Assembly (NCBI GenBank): GCA_003013855.2
Contig: ML058586.1
Location: 2,346,196 to 2,410,195 of the forward strand
DNA length: 64,000 bases
Reading direction: 5' to 3'
Source: Liriodendron chinense
Taxonomy: Eukaryota > Streptophyta > Magnoliopsida > Magnoliales > Magnoliaceae
The notes beneath the pieces were generated by a model that saw only the letters and a program-made list of their open reading frames with translations, was not told the DNA's origin and ran no database searches. This document shows, piece after piece, positions 48,701 to 55,766 of this stretch; the stretch's first letter is position 1; each line of letters begins with the position of its first letter. Both the position numbers and the translations under genes were made by a program.

Positions 48701-49141
48701 GGTAATTTAGAGGGCATCCCCTATCACAAATGCATGCCCCGAAATAAACGGTTTGGATCACCGAATTATGGACCCCACATAAATCATGTTCCATCAGCCA
48801 ACTTATATATCATGTCCAACACTACCAATGCATAGTATAGAGTGGATATCTCGCTGACTTGATGATCCTAACCATTGAATTGGTGGGCCCTTGAGACATG
48901 CAATCCGAATTCAGTGAGTTAAATGTAATGTATAAGATCATCGGATCAGATTTCTCTAATTGTAAGTTTCGTGATCATGCAGGAATCTGATAAGATCCAA
49001 TTGGCTGAATCGACGGGCCTAGATCAGAAACAGATAAACAACTGGTTTATAAACCAGCGAAAGCGCCACTGGAAGCCGTCGGAGAATATGCAGTTTGCTG
49101 TCATGGACAGCCTTTCTGCACCATTTTATGTGGATGATTGA
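13691..49141 (+). CDS. KNAT6: Class I KNOX homeobox transcription factor, KNAT2/KNAT6-like; five exons
   Basis: Joined exons 13691-13987, 15348-15467, 15543-15678, 47522-47760 and 48983-49141 give 316 aa. The domain order is KNOX1 (about residues 74-117), KNOX2 (about 131-182), an acidic GSE-like linker, ELK (E213-L214-K215 to about 233) and a TALE homeodomain (about 235-296) with the P261-Y262-P263 loop extension and the WFINQRKRHW recognition helix (285-294). Class I KNOX proteins are nuclear DNA-binding factors that pair with BELL homeodomain proteins through the KNOX1/KNOX2 (MEINOX) region and maintain shoot meristems and boundaries. Length (KNAT2 and KNAT6 are about 310-330 aa), the MSPENL motif near the N-terminus, and the short acidic C-terminus after the homeodomain favour the KNAT2/KNAT6 clade over STM or BP/KNAT1. 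The KKKKKGK run at 235-241 is a likely nuclear localisation signal. No frameshift or stop interrupts it, so the gene looks functional. Orthology within the clade is an inference without a tree. Confidence 0.95.
14240..14735 (+). repeat. Degenerate minisatellite in KNOX intron 1
   Basis: A module reading roughly TTGATCGAGCTTTGAAGCTT followed by a TC run recurs about eight times, for example near 14325, 14362, 14425, 14492, 14552, 14598 and 14672. Spacers vary between about 35 and 75 bp because the TC runs differ in length. Confidence 0.8.
14446..14481 (+). repeat. (TC)n microsatellite, intron 1
   Basis: Uninterrupted TC dinucleotides over about 35 bp. Further runs lie at about 14628-14663 and 14727-14762. 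Confidence 0.9.
14727..14788 (+). repeat. Compound (TC)n(AC)n microsatellite, intron 1
   Basis: About 18 TC units run directly into about 12 CA units, ending CACACGAG. Likely polymorphic. Confidence 0.9.
15348..15467 (+). CDS. KNAT6: KNOX exon 2 (residues 100-139)
   Basis: The acceptor is AATCACAG|GTGGGA at 15346-15347, and the donor is ATG|GTCTCT at 15468, phase 0 at both ends. Its 40 codons start VGAPPEVVSLLDEI, completing KNOX1, and end GADPELDEFM, which opens KNOX2. The donor matches the consensus poorly after GT because it lies at the start of a TC run. Confidence 0.95.
15468..15542 (+). other. KNOX intron 2 (75 bp)
   Basis: A minimal intron made almost entirely of pyrimidines, from GTCTCT to CTTCCAG. 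Confidence 0.9.
15543..15678 (+). CDS. KNAT6: KNOX exon 3 (residues 140-184, KNOX2)
   Basis: The acceptor CTTCCAG ends at 15542. The exon begins ETYCDVLVKYKSDLARPFDE and ends with the first base of codon 185 (phase 1), before donor GTATCT at 15679. It encodes most of KNOX2 up to the NLCKG segment. Intron 2 upstream is only 75 bp, while the downstream intron is 31.8 kb. The donor runs straight into a (TC)n tract. Confidence 0.95.
15681..15716 (+). repeat. (TC)n microsatellite at the 5' end of KNOX intron 3
   Basis: A TC run of about 34 bp begins within 4 bp of the exon 3 donor, followed by a T run. It is the same repeat type as in intron 1. Confidence 0.9.
16013..16218 (+). repeat. Diverged tandem duplication (about 100 bp x2) in intron 3
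   Basis: The unit GCAGCCCACGTTAGC..CTTTCTAAAACACC..A-run..GGAGGCCA..CCCT..ATTTCTCC occurs at 16017-16106 and 16120-16218. An incomplete third trace (GCAGCCATTTCTGAC) follows. Confidence 0.65.
18733..18790 (-). mobile_element. LINE-like 3' end
   Basis: Reversed, it reads TTACAGGTGGTGTGCTCCCA then CCTTTCTCCAAC and a poly-A of 12. Same tail as at 33849 and 45320. Confidence 0.55.
20622..20873 (+). repeat. Tandem duplication of about 124 bp
   Basis: Units start at 20622 and 20748 (TGCCATCAGTT), each containing CTTTCTTCGGTGTC, GGTTAGATGGTTT, GGAAGTGCCTTAGGGGTTG and CCTAGAATGAGAGTGCC. The duplication copies the flank plus the left end of the Tourist-like element that follows. Confidence 0.85.
20804..21102. 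mobile_element. Tourist-like MITE
   Basis: The left end GGGGTTGTTTGGATGTG follows TTA (20801-20803); the right end CACATCCAAATGACCCC is its near-complement. The right TTA is not preserved. A GTTCTTCTTCTTCTTCT run lies inside. The left end exists twice because of the local tandem duplication. Confidence 0.65.
21103..23050. other. Intron 3, nothing recognised
   Basis: AT-rich sequence with no terminal repeats, coding motifs or strong hairpins that I could identify. Confidence 0.5.
24236..24424 (+). pseudogene. Copia gag remnant
   Basis: A 62-codon frame downstream of the PBS begins with a short FNVEN-type start, and its WKKVD..A..SI stretch resembles copia gag. It is truncated by a stop and has no nucleocapsid zinc knuckle. 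Confidence 0.45.
24697..24757 (+). repeat. 25-bp tandem repeat x2.4
   Basis: Unit GGTCGTGGTTGACAACTGAC plus TGGTC, lying in the presumed copia 3' LTR. Confidence 0.8.
24801..27284. other. Intron 3, unassigned; duplicated filler sequence
   Basis: A 29-bp direct repeat (GGATGTTTAGTACTCCCCTT) near 25291-25345. A C-rich block at 26397-26432 is repeated at 26604-26640 between two copies of TTATGAAGATTAC. No gene. Confidence 0.55.
27285..28140 (-). mobile_element. RTE-type LINE 3' region, split by a later MITE
   Basis: On the reverse strand, 27553 down to 27285 reads as the end of a plant RTE reverse-transcriptase ORF and tail: short matches to KRIHVADP and the CAATTGGTTAAGATTAGG-type 3' end with GATGATGATGA. 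The piece upstream in the LINE continues at 28089-28140 (+ strand CTGGTGCTACTCCTAA). The Tourist-like element 27555-28085 sits between. Frames are broken. Confidence 0.65.
27555..28085. mobile_element. Tourist/PIF-like MITE (TTA TSD) containing a Mutator-like MITE
   Basis: TTA at 27552-27554 and 28086-28088; ends GGGCCTGTTTGTTTTCATT and its exact complement at the right. About 27691-27958 inside is a complete small MITE (ATGGGGCCCACTATGAT to ATCACAATGGGGCCCAT reversed logic, with GGATGGACGGCATGG). Three events are ordered: LINE, then Tourist, then Mutator-like MITE. Confidence 0.85.
28169..28192 (+). repeat. Poly-G tract after poly-T
   Basis: Twelve or so G, one T, then twelve G, preceded by T runs. 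Could be a real G-quadruplex-prone tract or an assembly/sequencing-sensitive homopolymer. Confidence 0.7.
28193..29736. other. Intron 3, AT-rich, nothing recognised
   Basis: No family motif or inverted ends seen. Confidence 0.5.
29737..29870 (-). mobile_element. tRNA-derived SINE
   Basis: On the minus strand, an A box GCTTAGTGGTAGA (29834-29822) and a B box GGGTTCAAGTGC (29794-29783) are separated by 27 bp, followed by GTGTGGGGTGTGTGCATG and a (TAAAAA)n tail. TSD unclear. Confidence 0.7.
29871..31290. other. Intron 3, nothing recognised
   Basis: Moderate GC, with isolated family words (GGTGGGCCC, GTGTGGCCCACC) but no intact element. Confidence 0.5.
31290..31620. other. GC-rich island of unknown origin
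   Basis: Markedly richer in CpG and GC than its neighbours, with overlapping open frames on both strands (31262-31588 -, 31394-31636 +). A fragment of organelle or other foreign DNA is possible; I cannot match it to a gene. Confidence 0.4.
31660..31940. mobile_element. Mutator-like MITE right arm, split by a SINE
   Basis: GTTATGGCCCACCTGAGTTTTGG ... then after the SINE ...AATACAGATGGTAAGGTGGGCCC. The pieces join logically once the SINE and one TSD are removed. Confidence 0.6.
31767..31896 (+). mobile_element. tRNA-derived SINE with 12-bp TSD
   Basis: ATGAATGGATTG at 31755-31766 and 31897-31908 is a perfect TSD. A-box word TAGCTCAGCTGG (31803-31814) and B-box word GGTTCGAGTGC (31825-31835) are closer than in a full tRNA, so the head has lost its middle. 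Ends in an A-rich tail (AACAAAAAATAA). Confidence 0.75.
31950..32040 (+). repeat. SINE 3' tail fragment
   Basis: CTAACAGGGGTGTGGGTGTA followed by repeated GTGTACTAACCCAAAAA matches the 3' end of the SINE at 34629-34799. Confidence 0.55.
32300..32741. mobile_element. Mutator-like MITE, promoter-copy subfamily
   Basis: Shares with 12911-13332 the words GCGTATAAACATCATG, TCTTTCAAAACAAATGGACG, GTGGATTTGCCACTGACATC and GCCCGGGGTCACTGGCAATC. The left end is degraded. Confidence 0.7.
32742..34612. other. Intron 3, unassigned, with a LINE-like tail
   Basis: Only the ATTACAGGTGGTGTGTCCCA tail with poly-A at 33849-33891 is recognised. Confidence 0.5.
33849..33891 (+). mobile_element. LINE-like 3' end
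   Basis: TTACAGGTGGTGTGTCCCAC ATTTCTC then 18 A. Same tail as 45320. Confidence 0.5.
34629..34799 (-). mobile_element. tRNA-derived SINE with 16-bp TSD
   Basis: AATATGTCCACAAGCT at 34613-34628 and 34800-34815 is a perfect 16-bp TSD. On the minus strand an A box GCTCAAGTGGCAGA (34784-34771) and B-box-like GGCATCGATTCCC (34733-34721) are followed by GTGACTAACAGTGGGGTG and an (AAT)n tail, seen on + as the ATT microsatellite at 34632-34663. Confidence 0.85.
34816..36358. other. Intron 3, nothing recognised
   Basis: No repeats with clear ends and no coding signal. Confidence 0.5.
36367..37433. mobile_element. hAT-like element built on a GTATCGGCCGATAC palindrome, 8-bp TSD
   Basis: CATGTGCG at 36359-36366 and 37434-37441 is a perfect TSD. 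Both ends carry CGGCCGATACGG palindromes (36431-36448 is an 18-bp perfect palindrome; 37390-37415 is a double one) and CGTAACGG words. The middle is AT-rich and encodes nothing. Ends CATGGTGTCCCGTA and, reversed, CAAGGTAGGCCAAAA. Confidence 0.8.
37442..39905. other. Intron 3, possible old Tourist-like element
   Basis: About 38623-39269 begins GGGGTCGTTTGGCACCCC and ends with GCTGCCAAACAAAACTGAAAATCC and CTACAAACGC, suggesting a degraded Tourist-like MITE without clear TSD. A 34-bp tandem pair GTAGAGAGAGAGTTGTACAT lies near 39620-39690. Confidence 0.45.
39914..40169. mobile_element. Small hAT-like element, same palindrome family, 8-bp TSD
   Basis: CATACAAC at 39906-39913 and 40170-40177 is a perfect TSD. 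Ends CAAGGTGTTCC and, reversed, TAAGGTATCCC. 40129-40152 is a perfect 24-bp palindrome whose left half is GTTACGTATCGG. Confidence 0.85.
40178..41334. repeat. Region with a recurring TCATACAACTAGGAGCAA word
   Basis: The word occurs near 40321, 40765 and 41035 (+) and 40924 (-), together with CAAATTGACGCCATTCAAAG at 40785 and 40865. Origin unknown. Confidence 0.55.
41343..41476. mobile_element. 134-bp hAT-like MITE, GGGCCGGGC type
   Basis: Flanked by CCAATGGT (41335-41342) and CAAATGGT (41477-41484), 7 of 8 matching. Ends TAGGGTTGTTAATGGGCC and, reversed, TAGGGCTGTCAATGGGCC. A sister copy lies at 62645-62776. Confidence 0.8.
41590..42140 (-). pseudogene. Copia reverse-transcriptase fossil
   Basis: Read on the minus strand from 42140 down, short blocks match the copia RT order: AVGVFYKAK, EETFTPMAKM, QMDVKNAF, DLKQASHTWF and VVLPVYVDN, where YVDN (about 41682-41671) stands at the catalytic YVDD site. 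In-frame stops and frameshifts between blocks rule out function. Confidence 0.8.
41590..43317 (-). mobile_element. Degenerate Ty1/copia retrotransposon, internally deleted
   Basis: A PBS-like TGGTATCAGACC (minus strand, 43314 downward) marks the 5' end. Reverse-transcriptase remnants follow after only about 1.1 kb, so most of gag, protease and integrase is missing. The presumed 5' LTR starts at about 43314 and runs upward into 43.4 kb, with a T/A-rich 'CAAACCTATTGGGATAAAGC' word. Confidence 0.7.
43665..43771. mobile_element. 107-bp Tourist-like MITE (TTA TSD)
   Basis: TTA at 43662-43664 and 43772-43774; ends GGGTGTGTTTAGTTGC and, reversed, GGTTGTGCTTGGTTTT. Confidence 0.75.
44077..44508 (-). 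pseudogene. Retrotransposon interior reading frame
   Basis: A 143-codon minus-strand frame lies between PBS and 3' LTR. It has no zinc knuckle, protease or RT motif that I recognise; it is probably a leader/gag piece fused by deletion to the end of pol. Confidence 0.4.
45050..45372 (+). mobile_element. LINE (L1-type?) 3' UTR inserted in the LTR
   Basis: T- and G-rich trailer, then CCCCTTTATCAATAAAATTACAGGTGG (read in two pieces) and GCTCCCACCTTTCG with A-rich tail 45349-45371. Four shorter copies of this tail occur in the window. Confidence 0.55.
45613..46206. other. Intron 3, short tandem repeat only
   Basis: A 36-bp unit (CATGTGGTTGCAATGTGATT) is repeated twice at 45772-45843. Confidence 0.6.
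46207..46800 (+). repeat. 298-bp tandem duplication, about 97% identical
   Basis: Unit 1 46207-46504 and unit 2 46505-46800, both GTGGACATTATTTTTCATGC to AGGAAACTTTCCCC. I count roughly ten differences, including one 3-bp deletion. Confidence 0.95.
46801..47521. other. Intron 3 distal end before exon 4
   Basis: No repeat recognised. The last 60 bp are T-rich, as expected before the acceptor. Confidence 0.6.
47522..47760 (+). CDS. KNAT6: KNOX exon 4 (residues 185-264: GSE, ELK, first half of homeodomain)
   Basis: The acceptor CTGGTCCAG ends at 47521. With the single G left from exon 3 the first codon is GAT (D185), and the frame then stays open for 80 codons to ...WPYPT. Donor ACG|GTAAGT at 47761 is near-perfect. 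It carries an acidic Ser/Glu linker (SSEEEFSGGE), the ELK helix, a lysine run and homeodomain helix 1 with the PYP loop extension. The exact splice in phase across 31.8 kb of intron shows that exons 1-3 and 4-5 belong to one gene. Confidence 0.95.
47761..48982 (+). other. KNOX intron 4 (1222 bp) with a MITE fragment
   Basis: It interrupts the homeodomain just after the PYP loop, the conserved KNOX position. About 48425-48860 contains Mutator-like MITE arms with GTGGGGCCCA and GGTGGGCCCCACC motifs and a TCTATGAGGTTGACC terminal-repeat block like that of the element at 54689. The rest shows nothing recognisable. Confidence 0.8.
48983..49141 (+). CDS. KNAT6: KNOX exon 5 (residues 265-316: homeodomain helices 2-3 and C-terminus)
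   Basis: The acceptor CATGCAG ends at 48982. The exon encodes ESDKIQLAESTGLDQKQINN, then WFINQRKRHWKP, then a short tail ending FYVDD and TGA at 49139-49141. The recognition helix has Ile at homeodomain position 50 and Asn at position 51, as in all functional KNOX proteins. The short C-terminus after the homeodomain resembles KNAT2/KNAT6. Confidence 0.95.
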   Translation, partial: ESDKIQLAESTGLDQKQINNWFINQRKRHWKPSENMQFAVMDSLSAPFYVDD

Positions 49142-49330
49142 GGTGTGGCCCACCTTATTTTGTTATGTGTATATTCATGAACTGTTCTCCTGCATGATAC
49201 TGAAAGCAATGCTTACATAGTTCAATGGTCTAAAAGCTCTTTCAACTGTTCTTCAGTCTTCAACACTATTCTTTGAGAGTGCGTTGCCAGATTTTGCTTT
49301 TGGAATTACATGATACTCCCTCCATACATT
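49142..49330 (+). other. Probable KNOX 3' UTR
   Basis: Sequence after the stop. It begins GGTGTGGCCCACC, resembling the MITE arm motif, and then is T-rich. No clear AATAAA was seen, so the polyadenylation site is not placed. Confidence 0.4.
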
Positions 49331-51930
49331 TGCACGCAGAAACTGTATGCATGGTGTGCATGCGCATCAATCCAGACCGTCCAAATCATGGGACCAATGG
49401 TTGATTGGCCGTAATCCAAGAATCACGCTGAATGGATGATTGAATCTAACTCTACAGTCAGTGGCCATCAGTGGACGGATAGGATGAAATATTGTTAACC
49501 ATCCTAATTCAACAAACGAAAGTGGTCTGCTGGTCGTTCATGATGCTTTTGAATTGGGCCACATGTACACGTGTCGTGATTGTGTTCATTGATATGGAGC
49601 TCTGCCGGAGTATCAAACAGTATGTGTACGTGCATGGGTCTTGAGGCATGCTGATGGGTCAACTTTTCATGGACTGGACGGTGGGCCTTTTTGGAAAGGC
49701 TGTTGACTTCAGGTGGGCCAGGCTGTCCACTGCTGAATTTCGGACGTGTTCTTATCGTCATTAGGGCTCTTTTTACCCACGTGACAGGATTCGGTGTGAC
49801 CTAGCTTTTCATGGACTGGACGGTTGGGGCCTTGTTCTTCAAATGCATGTTGCTGTTTTGATTGTTGTAAAGAATCAAGATCGCTCTATCGAAGGGCTGA
49901 GATGGGCCTGAATCGCCACCCGAATGAGATTCAACTTTCAAGAGTCCTCTGGATAAATTTTGATACTCGGGCATTATGACGGTTGATACACGGGCAATAG
50001 TAAAATGAACGCTTGGAATACGTGGAACTCAAGTTGAACCATCCAAATGGTGGGCATATACCAAATGTTACCTTGATTAGATTTTGTAATCTGCCGATTG
50101 GAATTGAGTAATATTGCGTGGCTGTTGGACAATCTGACATGAGAAATATTGCGCGTCTGGATGCAAAATCAGTAATAATAATCAGGGCCTTTTACTAATA
50201 CACCCTAGGTTTCGTCGGAGGCTAAAATATTATTACTTTTCAGACCAATGTTTTTCTACATGCGTTAACTGTTGGATTAAATGTCCTAAAAGTCCATCCG
50301 TGCCCTTATCCACTAGCTATGTAGATGTGATTGCTTGGATCTTAGTTATTAATTGTGGTAACAATGGGTCTTAGATTAGACATGTGAAATGCCTTAGATA
50401 AATTTAGTGTTACTTTAATTCATTAGGTTTGTTGAGGAGTGATTCCTTCATTAGTTATTGAGAGCTTGAAATTGAACATGATGGTTATTGATGTGTGAGA
50501 GTCTTGGTCCATGGATCTCTATATCCTGTTAGACCATGACTGTCACAGGACACACATATAGATATCATTTCATGAGATGTGAGGTCATCTTGTGTGAGGA
50601 GACTGACTTGGGTCAGGATGAACGATCTCCACCATTGGGAGTTGACATGATGTCAGATTATGACTTTCCCAAACTTTGCACCTTGCATAAGAGTGTGAGT
50701 GTATCATGAACAAAAGATCTAAGTTTGAACCTTTGGTCATTCATATTGGTAGATTGAGATCAAATTAACGGTATGAGGACCCATTAGCTTGGACTGTGAT
50801 CGTGAGATCAAGATCTGATGATGTATAAAAGATAGTTTGATCTTTAGACTCGAGGGCATGTAAGGGTCACAATCTTGACTGATTGGCTTTGGCTCTTCCT
50901 ATGAGGTCCATGCAGGGGCTGATAAAGTGGATGTAGTCGGGTACTTTCATCAAGAGTCGTTGATTCTGACACGGGCTAACAAGGGATGAACCAATTTGCC
51001 TAGGAACATGTTTATGGCTTTGATTTGGATAAATTGGGGACCCATCAAGTGGTTTTTTCGTTGGGCCCAGCATTGTGATTATTTTAATCGGATTTTCAAA
51101 GGTTTTTAGCCGTTAAAATTATTTTAAACATGCTTGATGATCACCTGAGGGGCCAAATCTGATCGTCCACTTTTGATTTGCATGGGATATGATCATTAGT
51201 GGATACGTCATGACAGTGGAGGGATTGAATCATGAGTATATGCATGAATGAGGCGGATTAACATGCTTCATTTATCGTAAGTTACACTAAAATTCGTAGG
51301 GTGGTGAAACACCATACTGGACGTACTCCTGAAACCCTAACTTCTCCTTATTTATATGATCTTACCCCAAAAGAAAGGATAAGTTAGCCTTGGACGTCCC
51401 TACCTAATGAGATGTGTGAGTGTGAGGAAAAAGAGAGTATGAGAAAGAGAGAGAGTGGAGATCCACTCAATCCTCTTTTATTGTCCTCATGTGTGGTCCA
51501 CTTGTGTGTATGATATATGCTTTCCTCAGCACCTATTAGAAGATTAGACGTTGAGCTATCTTGATTCTCTAGTTCTAAGATAGATAGAGAGATTCCTTTA
51601 TTTAAGAGATCGACATCAATAGATCGGCATCACAAACATCCATTTTTGTGCATATCGCATACAAGTATATATGATCACTACCGTTCATGTCTTATTGTAT
51701 TGTAGAAATTTGATGGTATTGCAAATGAGGATTTTTTGAGATGGGTCTCATGATCAAATTGTATTATACTATATTCCGTTGTGTTTGTACACTAGGGACC
51801 AAACACCAACTCCATTTTTCCTAAATGAAATTACCCTTAAACACCTTTTTAATTTTCTATGCAGCTGCGCCTTTTATCATTCTTCTACCATTGCTCCTTT
51901 TTCAATTTCTTATGTATTTCAGAAAATAGA
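49331..51930. other. Downstream DNA, no gene
   Basis: Short ORFs only. A possible LTR start TGTTGGATTAAATGTCC at 50272 has no matching end. AGAGAGAGAG near 51446. Confidence 0.5.
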
Positions 51931-52453
51931 GCGGATTGGGTGCAGCCCTGGCCTCACCTAAGATGGTGCGACACTCATTGTGGGGCCCACTTTGATGTAT
52001 GAATTCTATATCAACGTTGTCCATTTGTTTTTCCTAATCATTTTAGGGCATGAACCTAGAAAAAAGAAAAAAAAAAAAAAAAAAAGAAGCAAATCCAAGT
52101 CTCAAGTGCACCACACCATAGGAAACAATGGTGATCAACATTAACAACACATAATGACCTATAAAAGTTTTAGATGTAGTGAATAATTGTTTTTCCTTCT
52201 TCCAAGTTTATGTGACCTTATCAATAGGTTAGATAGCAAATAAACAATACAGTAACCGTTTTTAATCGCAACTATTTCTTATAATGCAGCCCACATAAGA
52301 TTTAGATGTACTTCATTTTTGGGTAGGTAGCCTAAAATGATCTGGCAAAATGAATGGATGGCATACATATAAAACAAATACATCAAAATCAGTCCCATAG
52401 TAAGGGCCGCATTGTCATTGGCGAAGTTGTGACCACACCTAATCTACTCCACC
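51931..52453. mobile_element. Full-length Mutator-like MITE
   Basis: Left end GAGCGGATTGGGTGCAGCCC, right end reversed GGAGTAGATTAGGTGTGG. Internal arms GTGGGGCCCACTTTGATG and AATGAATGGATGGCATAC. The flanks do not give a convincing TSD. Confidence 0.75.
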
Positions 52454-52769
52454 AAAAAAATGAGTTGTTCTTCTTCTTAAAAAAAGAAAAAAGAAAAAAA
52501 AAAAGAAAAAAAAAACTACTGATATGGGTCTTTTGCTAAGAAACAATAGAAGCAAGATATCAAACACTCAATTTTTTTAAAAAAATTGGCTCTTTTTCCT
52601 TATGCAAAGATTATGCTCTAATGGATCTACTTGGAAAGAAATTGATATAATGAGACAAAAAAATATATATATATAAAAAATATTTTAAAGAATGGATTAG
52701 TCTTCTTTCTTCAAAAGATAAAGCTTAAATTGATCTTTTGTTAAGATTTAGGGTACTTTTGGGCGATAG

Positions 52770-53050
52770 CGCTTGACACTCGTGCAGTCTACTCAGGTGC
52801 TTGGTAATCTGGGCAATCGCTAGATAGCTCGTTCAGGCAATCTATTTCCAGCGCTTGGTACTTTGGATGATTGCACTTGGTACTTTGCTACCATAATCTA
52901 TTTCAGGCGCTCTGCAATTTGCTTGCACGAAATTTATTTCAGGTGCTCAGTAGTTTGGGTGATCGTGCTCTGCAATTTGTTCGTGCCATCTATTTCAGGC
53001 GCTTGAAATTTTAAGGATACCGCTCTGCACTTTGCATGCATGATCTACTT
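52770..53050 (+). repeat. Degenerate minisatellite, about 55-bp unit x4
   Basis: AATCTATTTCAGGCGCT..GCAATTTG recurs at about 52840, 52907, 52936 and 52988 with CTTGGTACTTTGG variants. Not seen elsewhere in the window. Confidence 0.65.
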
Positions 53051-53534
53051 CTTTTTTGGACTCATGCCCTATAATGATATGGAAAATGGATAAATGGCGT
53101 AGATATGAAATACATGCATCAAACTGGGCCTCACAGTAAGAGTTGGACTGTTTTGGGTCAGGCTTGGGTTGCACCTAATCTATTTCCTTTTTTAGATGTA
53201 TAAGAAATTGAATAACGTGAATAACTGGAAAAGTTTATCGAAAAGTAATAATAAAAAAGTAAAATTAAAAGAAAAAGAATAAATATTTGAAAAAAATGTG
53301 TATAAGTAAAAGAGTTTGTCAAAAAATAGTAAGAATAAAATTAGCCATTGTATAAAACTTTGAAGAAGTTGTTTAAGGGCTAAGGAACATAGACACATGT
53401 AGAAAAATAATGTTTTGAAAATCCATACTATTTTGGCACTCCCACACAACCTGGGTGAATGCCTGGGTGTATGTTAGTAAAAGCCTTAATAACAATAGAC
53501 GCATATTACCTACCCCGCCTGTACGGATTACCGT

Positions 53535-53826
53535 TCCAACCGATCTGTGGAAGGCCCACTATGATGTATCTGTTTATCCACTCCAAGGATCCCTTTTCTC
53601 AAATCATTTCAAGGCATGAGCCCAAGAATGAGGCTGAAGTAGACCACACTACAGATGGCTCTTGCATTTAATGCAACCCAAGCTTACTATTTGGTGTGGT
53701 CTACTTGAGCGTCGGCTCTGCCTCATTCATAGGATCATGCCTTAAAATGATCTTATAAAAAGGTTGGACGGAGTGGACAAACAGATACATCACGGTGGGC
53801 CCCTCCACAGATCTGTCCCGGTCCTT
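53535..53826. mobile_element. Mutator-like MITE, short subfamily
   Basis: Near-perfect foldback: CCGATCTGTGGAAGGCCCAC..ATGATGTATCTGTTTATCCACTCC against GGAGTGGACAAACAGATACA..GGGCCCCTCCACAGATC. Confidence 0.75.
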
Positions 53827-54688
53827 TTCATAAATCACATGCATATATGTATGTTAAAAGGCGTTGGGCACACTGTTGGACTCATTTCACTTGATGCATG
53901 GCCAAAAATATTCAAATTGATTGGACGATCTAACCATGAGACCCATATTCATATATAAGGTGGTTCTCAGCAGGATGAAGGGAATACACACATATAAGCC
54001 TGATCCAAGATTGATGGGACCCCAAGTGTTCTATACCCGCTGTTTCTTTTTGTATGGCTCACCTGACTTTTGGATCTGCCTCATTTTTGGAATCACATCC
54101 TAAAATTAGCAGGAGAAACTGGTGTATGGAGTGGATGTTAGACTGACATTATGGTGGATGGGTCGCTGGACGCAATTTCCACGCTAATAATTTCACTCTT
54201 TTGACTGCTCACTATTTTATTCTTGATCATTCATTCAACAGCCACCAATTAGACGGTTGCAATTGTATTTGGCTCTAAATTCAGGTCGTTAGTACGTGTG
54301 CATAGTGTTGGGGGTCTGCCGGAGTCTTTTACAGCTCGCCCATCACTCCAAGCATCGAGATAGAGAGATCGTGAGTGGTCATCATGACCTGGAACTAGAG
54401 GTGGCAATGGGTCGGGTCGGGTCGGGTCAGGTTCGGGTCGGGTCGCTTCCACCTCAGCCCTAACTGACCCAAATTGAATTCGGGTTGGATTTTCCTAACC
54501 CTTACCCAACCCAAATTAAACCAGGGTCAGGACTGGGTTGACCCACATTTTAATGAAACTATCTAATTTGTAGTTTAAACTAAATGTATATGACACTATC
54601 ATTCAATTGAAAATCAAACCATCTATGTTTAATAGGTACATAAGTGCATGCACAGTGTGCGCGCAAACACACACACATATATATAGGA

Positions 54689-55207
54689 AATGGTACTATG
54701 AGGTCGACCTCATGGGAACTTTCCATGAGGTTGGACTGTGTGGGCCCCACCATGATGTGTGTCACACATTTACCCCATCAGTCAGATGCACCATTTCATT
54801 GTGGGCCACGGGCTTAAAAATCATGTCAATCCATGACTTAGATGGGCCACACCACATATAAAAGTTTAGAGGGGTAATTCGCCCATTAAAACCTTCATGA
54901 TCATTAATTTGGCCCACTGAGACGTGGTTTACAAATCCAGCCCATCCATTGTATGTTTCCCACTTGGATGAGGGGTCAAACCAAATTTCAGCTGCATCCA
55001 AAACCTAGTTGGGCCCCACCAAGTGCTTTTAGATGTTTTAGGCATGTTTTCACATGATTTTAGATGGCATGGCCCACCTGAGTTCTGTATACAGCTGATT
55101 TTTGGGATATCCCATGACCTGAATGTGACCCATCATGGTGTTGATGTCTGACAGTGTGGGGCCCACACAGCTCTTCCCATGAGGTCGACCTCATAGTACC
55201 ACTTCCC
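54689..55207. mobile_element. Mutator-like MITE with GAGGTCGACCTC palindrome in its ends
   Basis: Ends GGAAATGGTACTATGAGGTC and, reversed, GGAAGTGGTACTATGAGGTC, followed by the family CTGTGTGGGCCCCAC. It sits in a TA microsatellite, so a TSD cannot be told. Confidence 0.8.
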
Positions 55208-55373
55208 TGTGTATATATATAAACTGATGGCTTTTTTTATAGAGTATTTCTATTATGCAAATATTGAAAGAGAAAAATAAATGGATATAATGGAGTGCAT
55301 ATTTAAAGCATACCTCTTTAAGCATCAACGTAGTTAGAGTAATGGGATAATGCTTCTGGGATGTCAATTCAAT

Positions 55374-55580
55374 TCATGTGGACCGTTCTCAGCAAGGTAT
55401 GTGAGAGGAAAAAAAACTATGTATTATTTAACTAATAAGAAAATCAGTATATAATAGTCTTAGGGCCCACCGTAATGTTTATTAAATTGACAGACATGTG
55501 GACCATTTCCAACTGGGTATGTGAGGAAAAAAAACTATGTATTATTTAACTAATAAGAAAATCAATATATAATAGTCTAC
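55374..55580 (+). repeat. Direct repeat of about 86 bp, period 120
   Basis: CATGTGGACC..GGTATGTGAG..AAAAAAAACTATGTATTATT..TATATAATAGTCT occurs at 55374 and 55494. Confidence 0.85.
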
Positions 55581-55766
55581 TTAACCTCTATATGATTCGG
55601 GTCGGGGGTCGGGTCAGGTCACCTTTAACCCTAACCTAACCCATAAAAATTCGGGTCGAGTCGAGTCAACCCAAAAAGTGAATTCGGGTCAAATTTTCCA
55701 ACCCTAAACTAGAAAAATCTGAGTCGTGTTAGGTCGGGTCGAATTTTGCCTAGGTCTACCTGGAAC

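Larger units (their letters stand above)
54396..55758. mobile_element. hAT-like GGGTCGGGT-rich element, 8-bp TSD, with nested MITE
   Basis: CCTGGAAC at 54388-54395 and 55759-55766 is a perfect TSD. Ends TAGAGGTGGCAATGGGTCGG and, reversed, TAGACCTAGGCAAAATTCG. 54689-55207 inside is a Mutator-like MITE. Arms of tandem GGTCGGGTC repeat at both ends. Confidence 0.85.

Noticed and set aside
50272..51760. Possible solo LTR starting TGTTGGATTAAATG
   Set aside because: No matching CA-end, TSD or primer site found.
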